Shown in pieces: positions 1 through 5,849 of a stretch of DNA of 8,087 nt. How positions within the stretch are numbered: position 1 is the first letter of the stretch; each line of letters begins with the position of its first letter. The stretch spans positions 1 through 8,087 of the forward strand of contig JBGSQK010000045.1 in NCBI GenBank assembly GCA_041738135.1, in the 5' to 3' direction. A program made the translations under genes and the position numbers. The notes beneath the pieces were generated by a model. The model was not told where the DNA came from. It saw only the letters and a list, made by a program, of their open reading frames with translations, and did not search any database. Source of the stretch: JAGOMX01 sp041738135. Its GTDB lineage: Bacteria; Pseudomonadota; Alphaproteobacteria; JAGOMX01.

Positions 1-451
1 GTTGATATCGAAAAGTGCCATTTTTTAGGGTTCTCTCATCCTGCTCCCTCAGTCGCAGCCTCAGATATGGCTCCGGGCTTATAGGCCTACCAAATTTTAT
101 AGCTGGGAGAATAATTTGTCTTACATCCGCAAGATTATCGGAGCCTAAGAAAAAGCGGCACCAAGATTTACAAACCAAGGCATAATCTGAGGTCAGTTTT
201 TGCGCCAGCAATCGATTGGCAATAGTTCTTTTCAGGTCCTTCGGCAGTACAGGAAAAAATTCCTCATGCAAAATGCCTGCAGAGGAAGATTCGGCCATGG
301 CCTCCGTGTTAGCCAAAGCGAGGCGATGAACGGGTGGAGACTCTAGTTCCATGGGTTGACTTTCGTCATCGCTGGCAAGCGCTACAAAATGGCCTGCACT
401 CAAGGTCACTATACTCGCGACAATTGCTAGTTTCTTCGTAAACTTAAACAT
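1..451 (-). CDS. Exported F-box-like protein, C-terminus cut by window edge
   Basis: This minus-strand frame stays open for 150 codons from ATG at 451 to the left window edge, so the C-terminus is missing. A GGAG Shine-Dalgarno lies 10 bases upstream of the start. Residues 1-26 form a signal peptide: basic start (MFKFTKK), hydrophobic core (LAIVASIVTL) and an ALA cleavage site before S27. A linker rich in Ser, Glu and Pro (about 27-60) follows. Residues 65-103 resemble an F-box: FFPVLPKDLKRTIANRLL, then ALVCKSWCRFFLGS, matching the usual order of LP..L, a leucine helix and VCK.W. In eukaryotes F-box motifs bind Skp1 in SCF ubiquitin ligases, and some intracellular bacteria secrete F-box effectors. 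The Sec-type signal implies export to the periplasm or beyond, which is unusual for a host-targeted F-box and may mean a different partner. The remaining visible part (104-150) is basic and unrecognised. The coding call is secure; the F-box assignment is by eye. Confidence 0.7.
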   Translation of the reverse strand, partial: MFKFTKKLAIVASIVTLSAGHFVALASDDESQPMELESPPVHRLALANTEAMAESSSAGILHEEFFPVLPKDLKRTIANRLLAQKLTSDYALVCKSWCRFFLGSDNLADVRQIILPAIKFGRPISPEPYLRLRLREQDERTLKNGTFRYQ

Positions 452-519
452 CTTTAATAATCTCCATCCATATCAAAAACACCGTCATGAACGGCTTAAT
501 ACATTACATATAAGACTCA

Positions 520-549
520 ATTTTATTTATGCAAGGGTTTTTTTGACAA
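520..549 (-). promoter_or_regulatory. Sigma-70-like promoter for the F-box-like gene
   Basis: Read on the minus strand there is a TTGTCA -35 box (544-549) and a TAAAAT -10 box (520-525) separated by 18 bases. Transcription would start near 512, leaving a leader of about 60 bases before the ATG at 451. The boxes match consensus at five of six positions each. No operator-like repeat is obvious beside it. Confidence 0.5.
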
Positions 550-800
550 AGATGGGTTTGTTGTCGACTCAGTCCCCCAATCAGGCGCTTACGGTACTAT
601 CGAAACGTGAAGCCATTTGCTACGCCTAGATCTTAGAATTTGTCCTTGAGGTAACACACCAAAACTAGTCCCAACAGCTTTTGTTCCAGAACCAACTAAC
701 TTTCAGTTATATGGGATAGTCTCTGACAGCAACTAAACGGGGCAGGGATTAGCCGTGTTATCTAGAAACCGTGTTAACTTACAGAAGACACAGATGTTTC

Positions 801-893
801 ATGGTTATATCAGAAACAAAGACAGGGGCTAAAGTTGCAAGACTGTTTCAGGTTCACCCCTCAACCATGACACTCCTGCTTGAAAAGCATTAA
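801..893 (+). pseudogene. Possible relic of a recombinase/transposase helix-turn-helix
   Basis: A 30-codon frame from ATG 801 to TAA 891-893 reads MVISETKTGAKVARLFQVHP followed by STMTLLLEKH. The segment GAKVARLFQVHPSTMTLLL has the spacing of a helix-turn-helix of the sort at the C-terminus of serine recombinases: an A.LF first helix, a V.PST turn and a second helix. The frame is open upstream to a TAG at 750-752, but the preceding residues do not resemble a catalytic domain. I see no Shine-Dalgarno. It is most likely the tail of a decayed recombinase or transposase. It could also be a chance match, since only about 20 residues carry the signal. Confidence 0.3.
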
Positions 894-989
894 CATGATG
901 CAGCAAATACTGAGGCCTTGCCGCCTTAGCCTGCAATGTAATCCGTTTTCTATTGTGACCCCAATAGATTGTGTAAGGTGGTGATATCC

Positions 990-1019
990 TTGACTTGTAG
1001 TCTTCTGACAGGATATAAG
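990..1019 (+). promoter_or_regulatory. Sigma-70-like promoter for the histidine phosphatase gene
   Basis: A TTGACT -35 box (990-995) and a TATAAG -10 box (1014-1019) are 18 bases apart, each matching consensus at five of six positions. Transcription would start near 1026, giving a leader of about 80 bases. The octamer AGGATATA occurs twice with a 10-base period (1010-1017 and 1020-1027), overlapping the -10 box. A perfect dyad begins right after it (see 1023-1041). Confidence 0.55.
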
Positions 1020-1022
1020 AGG

Positions 1023-1041
1023 ATATAGCATTTCGCTATAT
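1023..1041. promoter_or_regulatory. 7-bp perfect dyad at the predicted transcription start
   Basis: ATATAGC (1023-1029) and GCTATAT (1035-1041) form a perfect inverted repeat around ATTTC. The dyad covers the predicted +1 of the promoter at 990-1019. It is AT-rich and has no following T-run, so it is a better candidate for a repressor operator or a 5' leader hairpin than for a terminator. The binding protein is unknown. Confidence 0.35.
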
Positions 1042-1107
1042 ATTCTGAGAGAGTGTGACGCTTAAGAAATTCATAAATCCGTTTAGTCTGATGAGTAAAA
1101 AACTAAA

Positions 1108-1950
1108 ATGAAGATGATTATAAAAAATTGTTATCTTATTATGTGCACCCTATTTTTATTCCCCACACTAGCTCAAGCAAGCACTAGCGGTGATGAAGGA
1201 TGGTCTGGGTATTTAGTAGGGAAACAATCTACACAACAGAGCTCCGAAGTATCTTATTCTCCTATTGATGGAGGTTTGCCTTTTAACAAGCACCCCCTTT
1301 TTAAAACATTCTATTTTATGAGACATGGAGAAACCGACTGGAATAAAAAAAATATTTATATGGGCACCCAAGATATTCCTATTAACAACGATGGAATTAG
1401 ACAAGCCGAAGAAGCCGTTGAACTAATTGAAAGTGCAGATATAGATATAGACTATATTGTAACTGGACCATTGTCACGCGCAGTTTCCACAGCTAATATC
1501 GTTGCTAATCGACTCTGCAAGCAGCTTATAGTTATGGATGAATTTAAACAATGTTGTTGGGGATCTATTGAAGGGGGGGCATTTGATGGTGGCACAATGA
1601 TTGAGAGATGGCTTTTGGGAGAGACTCCCAATGGGGCTGAAGAAGCCCGAGAGTTTGATGCTCGAGTTTTAAGAGGATTAACTACTGCCCTTGATCTGCA
1701 GGGTAATGTTCTAATTATTTCACATGGGGGAGTTTATCGATCCATAAGAAGAATTATGGGGTTAGCTGCCATAAACATCAACCACTGCACTCCTTACTAT
1801 AACACTCCTCCAGTATGCATCGGGCAGCCATGGATTTCAAATAAAATAGAAGACAGCCGCCGCATGGATGAATATGAGACAGATTATTATTTTTCAATGG
1901 AAATAACAGAAATAGTTGATAATTCTGAAAAAAACAAGTTTAGCTTGTGA
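1108..1950 (+). CDS. Exported histidine phosphatase (phosphoglycerate-mutase-like)
   Basis: The 280-residue product belongs to the histidine phosphatase superfamily, in which the RHG histidine is transiently phosphorylated. Residues 1-24 look like a signal peptide (hydrophobic core YLIMCTLFLFPTL, cleavage after AQA), so the enzyme probably acts outside the cytoplasm. The catalytic core starts at R72-H73-G74-E75. R124 sits in GPLSRAVSTA, a WGSIEGG segment (151-157) follows, and the second catalytic histidine is H206 in ISHGG. All expected catalytic residues are present. The tail after about 225 (rich in Tyr and Pro, with three Cys in 149-237) is not typical of the family. The start at 1108 places the signal peptide correctly; M3 at 1114 would also work, and the Shine-Dalgarno is weak. 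Substrate cannot be told: the family includes phosphoglycerate mutases, phytases and other phosphomonoesterases. The gene stands alone, with its own promoter upstream. Confidence 0.85.
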   Translation: MKMIIKNCYLIMCTLFLFPTLAQASTSGDEGWSGYLVGKQSTQQSSEVSYSPIDGGLPFNKHPLFKTFYFMRHGETDWNKKNIYMGTQDIPINNDGIRQAEEAVELIESADIDIDYIVTGPLSRAVSTANIVANRLCKQLIVMDEFKQCCWGSIEGGAFDGGTMIERWLLGETPNGAEEAREFDARVLRGLTTALDLQGNVLIISHGGVYRSIRRIMGLAAININHCTPYYNTPPVCIGQPWISNKIEDSRRMDEYETDYYFSMEITEIVDNSEKNKFSL

Positions 1951-2318
1951 TCAGTCCGTAGCTTCCTTCGGAGTGACTGGCATAGCATTGGGCGGCTCGT
2001 TAAGGGCATGAATAAACACAACATTATCTTGATATTAATGTCAGGAGATAGCTTAATCTATAATTAGTACATCAGAGACCTGTCATGATAGGCTCAATCG
2101 GATTGAAAAATCAGATAAGAAAAGGAATCACTGCTGCAGCTTTTACCTTTTATTAAGTGCGAGTGAAATAAGTGCATAATCCTTAGATACTTAGAGTAGT
2201 TATCCGCCAGTTCAATTCCTCGTCTGGAGGAGGAGGCTAGAAAAAAAGAAAGTGCTTCGTTATCCTAAGAAGAGTGTTATTTGTATATAGAAGATGTTTA
2301 ATTAAGATGTAGGGTGAA
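1951..2318. other. Intergenic region upstream of the LysR pair
   Basis: This 368-base stretch has no supported gene. Just after the phosphatase stop there is an imperfect hairpin (CAGTC 1952-1956 with GACTG 1975-1979) without a T-run, so a poor terminator. A perfect TATAAT lies at 2059-2064 with only a weak TTAATG -35 (2035-2040, 18-base spacer), about 255 bases before the first LysR gene. A 23-codon frame at 2085-2156 has no recognisable content. A Shine-Dalgarno-like AGGG (2311-2314) precedes the LysR start. Confidence 0.5.
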
Positions 2319-3257
2319 ATGTTAGATTGGAATAAGTTAAAGCTCTTTTATGAGGTTGCTACCGCAGCCTCTATAACTAGAGCAGCTGAAAGATTAGAAA
2401 TTAGCCAGCCAACTCTCAGTAGAAGTATAATGGATCTAGAGCACAGGATTAAAGCCCAGCTTTTTAAAAGAAATAAAAAGGGAATATCCCTTACCCATGA
2501 GGGCGAAATTCTTTATGAGTATGCAAAAAAAATGCATATTGAAGCAGAAATGGCAGAAAATATCCGCCCCTCCAATTTAGAAAATAAGAGCAGCAGTTTT
2601 ACAGTGTGTACTACCCCTGCAATTGCACAAAGCTGGTTGATGAGATTCATCCCTTCATTCCTGCAGAATTATCCAAACATTGATTTAAAGGTTATATGTC
2701 AACCTGAACCAAGCGAAAATATGATGGCTGATGTCTACATAAAACCTTTTATTCCTATGCAACCCACGCTTTGCCAGCATTTTCTCATGAAGTTTACGAT
2801 GCAACTATATGCCAGTCAGAAATATATAGACAAATACGGCGTGCCCAAAGATTCTCAAGACCTTGACAGCCACAGACTTATCTCTTTCGGCATAGGTTCC
2901 AATAACTCATTTGATAATTATAACTGGATTCTAAAGGTTGGACATAAAGCCTCCAGTCTTCGGGCGCCATACCTAGTTTTTAGTTCAGCGGATTACATCC
3001 TAAGAGCCGCTGCAGAAGGAATGGGAATAGTAGAGCTGGGTAGGGGGTTTCCTGAATCTATGGGAGTTGATCTCGTAGAGATATTGCCCGGGCTTGATGG
3101 GCCAACGGCAGAGATATTTTATATTTACCCCGAACACAGGAAAAATCAGCCAGAGATTACAGCTTTTCTGGAACATATCGTGGCTCATAGTAAAACAGCC
3201 ACTTCAAAAGAAACGCTAGAAGACTTCAGTGCCGTAAAATTAAGGAGAATAGGATAG
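2319..3257 (+). CDS. LysR-type transcriptional regulator, first of a tandem pair
   Basis: The 312-residue protein is of normal length for a LysR-type DNA-binding regulator. The winged helix-turn-helix occupies about residues 5-65: LFYEVATAASITRAAERL, then the recognition helix ISQPTLSRSIMDLE, then the wing with KGISLTHEGE. A linker helix (about 64-85) leads to the effector-binding domain (about 93-290), with the family-typical AAAEGMGIVEL at 230-240 and a DLVEILPGLDGP segment. The start is supported by AGGG five bases upstream and by alignment with the second regulator, whose N-terminus is also a DWNK..LFY type. The paralogue begins 127 bases downstream on the same strand. LysR proteins usually control a divergent neighbour, but here the upstream neighbour is co-oriented and distant, so the target is unknown. 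Confidence 0.93.
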   Translation: MLDWNKLKLFYEVATAASITRAAERLEISQPTLSRSIMDLEHRIKAQLFKRNKKGISLTHEGEILYEYAKKMHIEAEMAENIRPSNLENKSSSFTVCTTPAIAQSWLMRFIPSFLQNYPNIDLKVICQPEPSENMMADVYIKPFIPMQPTLCQHFLMKFTMQLYASQKYIDKYGVPKDSQDLDSHRLISFGIGSNNSFDNYNWILKVGHKASSLRAPYLVFSSADYILRAAAEGMGIVELGRGFPESMGVDLVEILPGLDGPTAEIFYIYPEHRKNQPEITAFLEHIVAHSKTATSKETLEDFSAVKLRRIG

Positions 3258-3293
3258 GGCATATCAGTAACCTAAGAAAATGAGTTGATCGTA

Positions 3294-3313
3294 ACGTGAC
3301 TAATTTCACACGT
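3294..3313. promoter_or_regulatory. Dyad between the two LysR genes
   Basis: ACGTG (3294-3298) and CACGT (3309-3313) form an inverted repeat with a 10-base spacer; an inner GTGA/TCAC pair offers an alternative register. It lies upstream of two TATAAG hexamers (3336-3341 and 3348-3353) that could serve as -10 boxes for the second regulator, without good -35 boxes. A regulator-binding dyad here would fit autoregulation. The evidence is weak because short dyads are common in AT-rich DNA. Confidence 0.25.
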
Positions 3314-3384
3314 ATCACATATTTATTCTGTTGAATATAAGCTGGATTATAAGATTTTCTAATTTAAAGAGGATAAATGTAACC

Positions 3385-4323
3385 ATGGATTGGAATAAGA
3401 CTAAACTGTTTTATCACGTTGTTAAATCGGGTTCTATAACTGAAGCGGCCCGAAAGATTAACGTAAGCCAACCTGCCCTGAGTAGAAGCATGCTGAATCT
3501 CGAAAAAGAACTTGGATATAAGCTTTTAATTAGAGAAAAAAGAGGAATATTGCCTACGAGCGAAGGAGAACAGTTGTACGAACACGCTAAGAAAATGGCC
3601 GATAGCATGAAGATTGCTATACATGAGTTAATAGGTGATGCAACAAAAATACGAGGCCCACTTAAAGTCGTCACTTCATCTCTGTTGGCCAGTAAGTGGG
3701 TTATGCATTATCTGCAGAACTTTCAATCAAGTAACCCATATGTTAGGGTCCAACTTCATTCTGACGAAGACAATTATCTATGTGATAACGCCGATATCCA
3801 CATTTCAGTATTTCAGCACAAAGCGAAGGACCATTGCCAACACTATCTAGCTACGTTGCGATCCGGGTTATATTCCAGCAAGTCTTATCTTGATAAATAT
3901 GGCATGCCGAGTTCAGTGACTGATCTCGACACTCATAAAATTATAGCTATGGCATCAATAGGCGATTATGCCGGTACTAATTATAACTGGTCACTGAAAG
4001 TGGGTAAGGAAAAAGGCTGTTATAGAAAACCATACATTGAATTCAATTTGTTGCCGTGCTTGTTAAAGGCAGCAACGGAAGGAATGGGTATAGTTGAACT
4101 TCCCATAGGCTATCCGGCCGCAGAGGGCATAGATCTGGTGGAGGTTTTACCTATGCTTGAAGGCCCATCAACAGATATTTATTTCATTGTCCACAAGGAC
4201 AAAGAAAATATACCAAGGATCAAAGCACTTCTAGATTCTATCAAAAAGGGAGGGCCTGCTCCCGAGGGAATGCCATTATATACAAAGAGCCTAGATAAGG
4301 GGTGGGTGGAAGATAATAGTTAA
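3385..4323 (+). CDS. LysR-type transcriptional regulator, second of a tandem pair
   Basis: This is a second 312-residue LysR-type regulator and clearly a paralogue of the one upstream. The helix-turn-helix (SITEAARKINVSQPALSRSM, residues 17-36) and wing (EKRGILPTSEGE) are intact. The effector domain shares the same landmarks in the same places: YLDKYGMP, NYNWSLKVG, EGMGIVELP and DLVEVLPMLEGP. The frame is open from a TTG at 3331, but ATG 3385 is preferred. It gives the N-terminus MDWNKTKLFY matching its neighbour, gives the same total length, and has a GAGG (3369-3372) upstream, though 12 bases away. A minimal ATG-TAA (3377-3382) lies between that GAGG and the start. The recognition helix and the ligand-binding halves have diverged, suggesting different operators or effectors, or heteromer formation. 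The target is unknown. Confidence 0.92.
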   Translation: MDWNKTKLFYHVVKSGSITEAARKINVSQPALSRSMLNLEKELGYKLLIREKRGILPTSEGEQLYEHAKKMADSMKIAIHELIGDATKIRGPLKVVTSSLLASKWVMHYLQNFQSSNPYVRVQLHSDEDNYLCDNADIHISVFQHKAKDHCQHYLATLRSGLYSSKSYLDKYGMPSSVTDLDTHKIIAMASIGDYAGTNYNWSLKVGKEKGCYRKPYIEFNLLPCLLKAATEGMGIVELPIGYPAAEGIDLVEVLPMLEGPSTDIYFIVHKDKENIPRIKALLDSIKKGGPAPEGMPLYTKSLDKGWVEDNS

Positions 4324-4403
4324 TAATCTGACTGGTAAGTTAAATGAGAAAGTCTGTTAGAGCATGTTGATTTTATGAAAAACATATGTTATCGATCCTG
4401 ATC

Positions 4404-4429
4404 GTGTCAACAAGCCATCTTGTGTCAAC
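4404..4429. repeat. Direct repeat GTGTCAAC, 18-base period
   Basis: GTGTCAAC occurs at 4404-4411 and again at 4422-4429, ending 25 bases before the preferred start of the next gene. It is close to two helical turns in period and so could be a regulator site. A nearby CGATC-CT-GATCG dyad (4393-4404) overlaps its left edge. No factor can be named, and chance is possible. Confidence 0.25.
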
Positions 4430-4454
4430 CTAGTGTAAGTTTATGGAGTTTAGA

Positions 4455-5045
4455 ATGTTAACTGAAACCACTGAGAGCTACAGAATCTATGATGACTTTC
4501 TTTCGCCTGAAGAGGCTCAGAATTTTACAGAAGCGTTACGCGGACGAGAGATTCCTTTCTCACAATTGCTAGAAGATACAGCATCTAATGCCACCAATGT
4601 TCTAAATGAAAACGAGAGGCTACTAATAACTTTCGGAATAAGAGATTTGTTTAGAGATGATAAGTCAGGAACCTTAGCATTCTTACAAAGCTCAGCCACC
4701 AACAGTGTAGATATGTTGGGGTTAACTTTATCTATATCTGTATGTCCAGTAGCTGATATGAACTCCTCGTTCTGTGATGGCTTGGGACCAGCATTAGCCT
4801 ATTACGTCTATTATCCTGTCTCAGAATGGGATCCTGAAAGGGGAGGTGGAGTTCTAATGAAACCATATGGAGATAAAGGAACTAACAATATAATATACCC
4901 TAAGCCTAACCGACTCATGATCCTTAAGCCTGGAGCAGTGGTTAAAATCAATCAACCTGGCCATTTTATTGGATGCGAACCTTTAATAACAATTCACGGA
5001 TGCATTGTAACAGAAGCCTATTCTAATGGCGAGACTGTGCATTAA
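4455..5045 (+). CDS. 2OG/Fe(II) oxygenase-like beta-helix protein with incomplete metal site
   Basis: The 196-residue protein has the layout of a small prolyl-4-hydroxylase-type oxygenase. An N-terminal helix segment (YRIYDDFLSPEEAQNFTEAL, 9-28) is followed by AYYVYYPVSEWDPERGGGVL (115-134), which resembles the YLN..W.PE.GGEL core strand. Next is YPKPNRLMILKPG (148-160), like the P.PNRLVLF strand. Known enzymes bind iron with HxD and a distal His. Here the HxD position appears to read F106-C107-D108, and the arginine that would bind 2-oxoglutarate near HGCIV (181-185) is not evident; H170 might be the distal ligand. It may therefore be inactive or bind something else. The frame extends to ATG 4443, but ATG 4455 has a GGAG (4445-4448) at six bases and is preferred. 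No signal peptide is visible. The family call rests on pattern recognition only. Confidence 0.6.
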   Translation: MLTETTESYRIYDDFLSPEEAQNFTEALRGREIPFSQLLEDTASNATNVLNENERLLITFGIRDLFRDDKSGTLAFLQSSATNSVDMLGLTLSISVCPVADMNSSFCDGLGPALAYYVYYPVSEWDPERGGGVLMKPYGDKGTNNIIYPKPNRLMILKPGAVVKINQPGHFIGCEPLITIHGCIVTEAYSNGETVH

Positions 5046-5106
5046 GACTTTGCATTAAGGGGGCACATAATAAAACGAAAAGTGCTTGCATATTAGTTGT
5101 AATTTT

Positions 5107-5150
5107 CATCAACAAATTCATAGCTGATTGATTTTGTTGATGGCTATGAT
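5107..5150 (+). terminator. Interlocked inverted repeats, probable terminator or RNA switch
   Basis: Two perfect inverted repeats overlap out of register. CATCAACAAA (5107-5116) pairs with TTTGTTGATG (5133-5142), 10 bp. TCATAGC (5118-5124) lies inside the first loop and pairs with GCTATGA (5143-5149), 7 bp, which abuts the first stem and is followed by five T. No bases separate the two right arms, so both stems cannot form together as an ordinary pseudoknot; they would be alternatives. The position, 60 bases past the stop of the upstream gene and before the LRR promoter, suits transcription termination. Confidence 0.5.
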
Positions 5151-5175
5151 TTTTCACGTATTTTAGAGAGACTGT

Positions 5176-5204
5176 TTGACAACGGTAGACCAAGTCGCTA
5201 AATT
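5176..5204 (+). promoter_or_regulatory. Sigma-70-like promoter for the LRR gene
   Basis: A consensus TTGACA (5176-5181) and a TAAATT -10 box (5199-5204) are separated by the ideal 17 bases. Transcription would begin near 5211, about 33 bases before the preferred start codon. It lies just after the repeats at 5107-5150, so the LRR gene is probably its own transcription unit. Confidence 0.6.
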
Positions 5205-5243
5205 TACTCAATAAAAGCTTTCAACATTCCAATGGGACCTAGA

Positions 5244-5849
5244 ATGGAACAAAATATAGACGACTTTCTCTCCCAGATGTCTAATGAGGTAAAACAATCT
5301 GGTGTGAGTCAACTAACTCCAGAAGAGATAAAGATGTCTGTTCAATATGGCTTGCAGATATTACCAGTAACTATTTATGAGGATGATAACTTAACACTTA
5401 GTAACCTAAGAAACGATATTGCAAGGGTATCAAACTCAACTATTCACGGCATCAATATCTCAAGTCTCTACTACTTTGCTGATACATCAACGAACTGGCT
5501 AAAATCACTTACAACCCTTGATCTAAGTCGATCTCAACTAAGTTTAATTCCGCCCCTTATAAACCAACTCTTGCACCTAGAAGAGTTATATCTAGATAGC
5601 AATGAATTGACCTTTGTCCCATCGGAACTATTGAAACTTAAAAAACTGCACACCCTCAGTTTGGGCTTTAATCCTTTGACATCCATTCCAGTTGAGTTGA
5701 TAGGAAAGATGGAAAATCTAAGTTGGCTCTATATATCTAGAGATCAACTATCATTAATCCCAACCGATCTAAACCAGATTAAATATCCGAATGTGTTGGA
5801 GATGCCTCCAGAGTTAGGGCTTGTCGAAAAATACGCTTCTGGCTTGTAG
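5244..5849 (+). CDS. Small leucine-rich-repeat protein
   Basis: The protein carries four consecutive LRRs of the 23-24-residue type with consensus L..L.L..N.L..IP..L..L. Numbered from ATG 5244 (201 residues), they are about 89-111 (LTTLDLSRSQLSLIP), 112-134 (LEELYLDSNELTFVP), 135-158 (LHTLSLGFNPLTSIP) and 159-181 (LSWLYISRDQLSLIP). Residues 1-85 are mostly helical and unrecognised; no signal peptide or membrane segment is present. LRRs of this kind form curved protein-binding surfaces, and in intracellular bacteria such proteins are often translocated effectors. There is no E3-ligase domain of the IpaH type after the repeats, and the tail is only about 20 residues. An in-frame ATG at 5232 would add MGPR; 5244 is preferred because a weak GGGA lies between them. 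Cytoplasmic roles cannot be excluded. Confidence 0.85.
   Translation: MEQNIDDFLSQMSNEVKQSGVSQLTPEEIKMSVQYGLQILPVTIYEDDNLTLSNLRNDIARVSNSTIHGINISSLYYFADTSTNWLKSLTTLDLSRSQLSLIPPLINQLLHLEELYLDSNELTFVPSELLKLKKLHTLSLGFNPLTSIPVELIGKMENLSWLYISRDQLSLIPTDLNQIKYPNVLEMPPELGLVEKYASGL

Larger units (their letters stand above)
452..1107. other. Divergent intergenic region, 656 bases
   Basis: No full gene is supported here. The stretch separates two outward-facing genes for exported proteins. It holds one promoter near each end (520-549 minus, 990-1019 plus), a dyad at 1023-1041 and a short helix-turn-helix-like relic at 801-893. The middle part (about 560-780) has only short frames in all six readings, none recognisable. 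Confidence 0.6.

Noticed and set aside
1933..1949. ACAAG/CTTGT hairpin next to an A-run, terminator-like on the minus strand
   Set aside because: The stem is only 5 bp with two G-C pairs, it lies inside the phosphatase coding end, and no minus-strand gene is there to terminate.
2085..2156. 23-codon frame upstream of the first LysR gene
   Set aside because: It has a poor ribosome-binding site and no motif; leader-peptide features such as a run of one amino acid before a terminator are absent.
2210..2245. tRNA T-arm-like stretch (GTTCAATTCC)
   Set aside because: The bases around the loop do not form a T-stem and no acceptor, anticodon or D arm can be placed upstream.
3331..3384. Upstream TTG extension of the second LysR gene
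   Set aside because: It would add 18 residues absent from the paralogue and lacks a Shine-Dalgarno, whereas ATG 3385 gives the matching N-terminus and length.
3414..3674. 86-codon minus-strand frame inside the second LysR gene
   Set aside because: It lies wholly opposite a well-supported gene and shows no independent family features.
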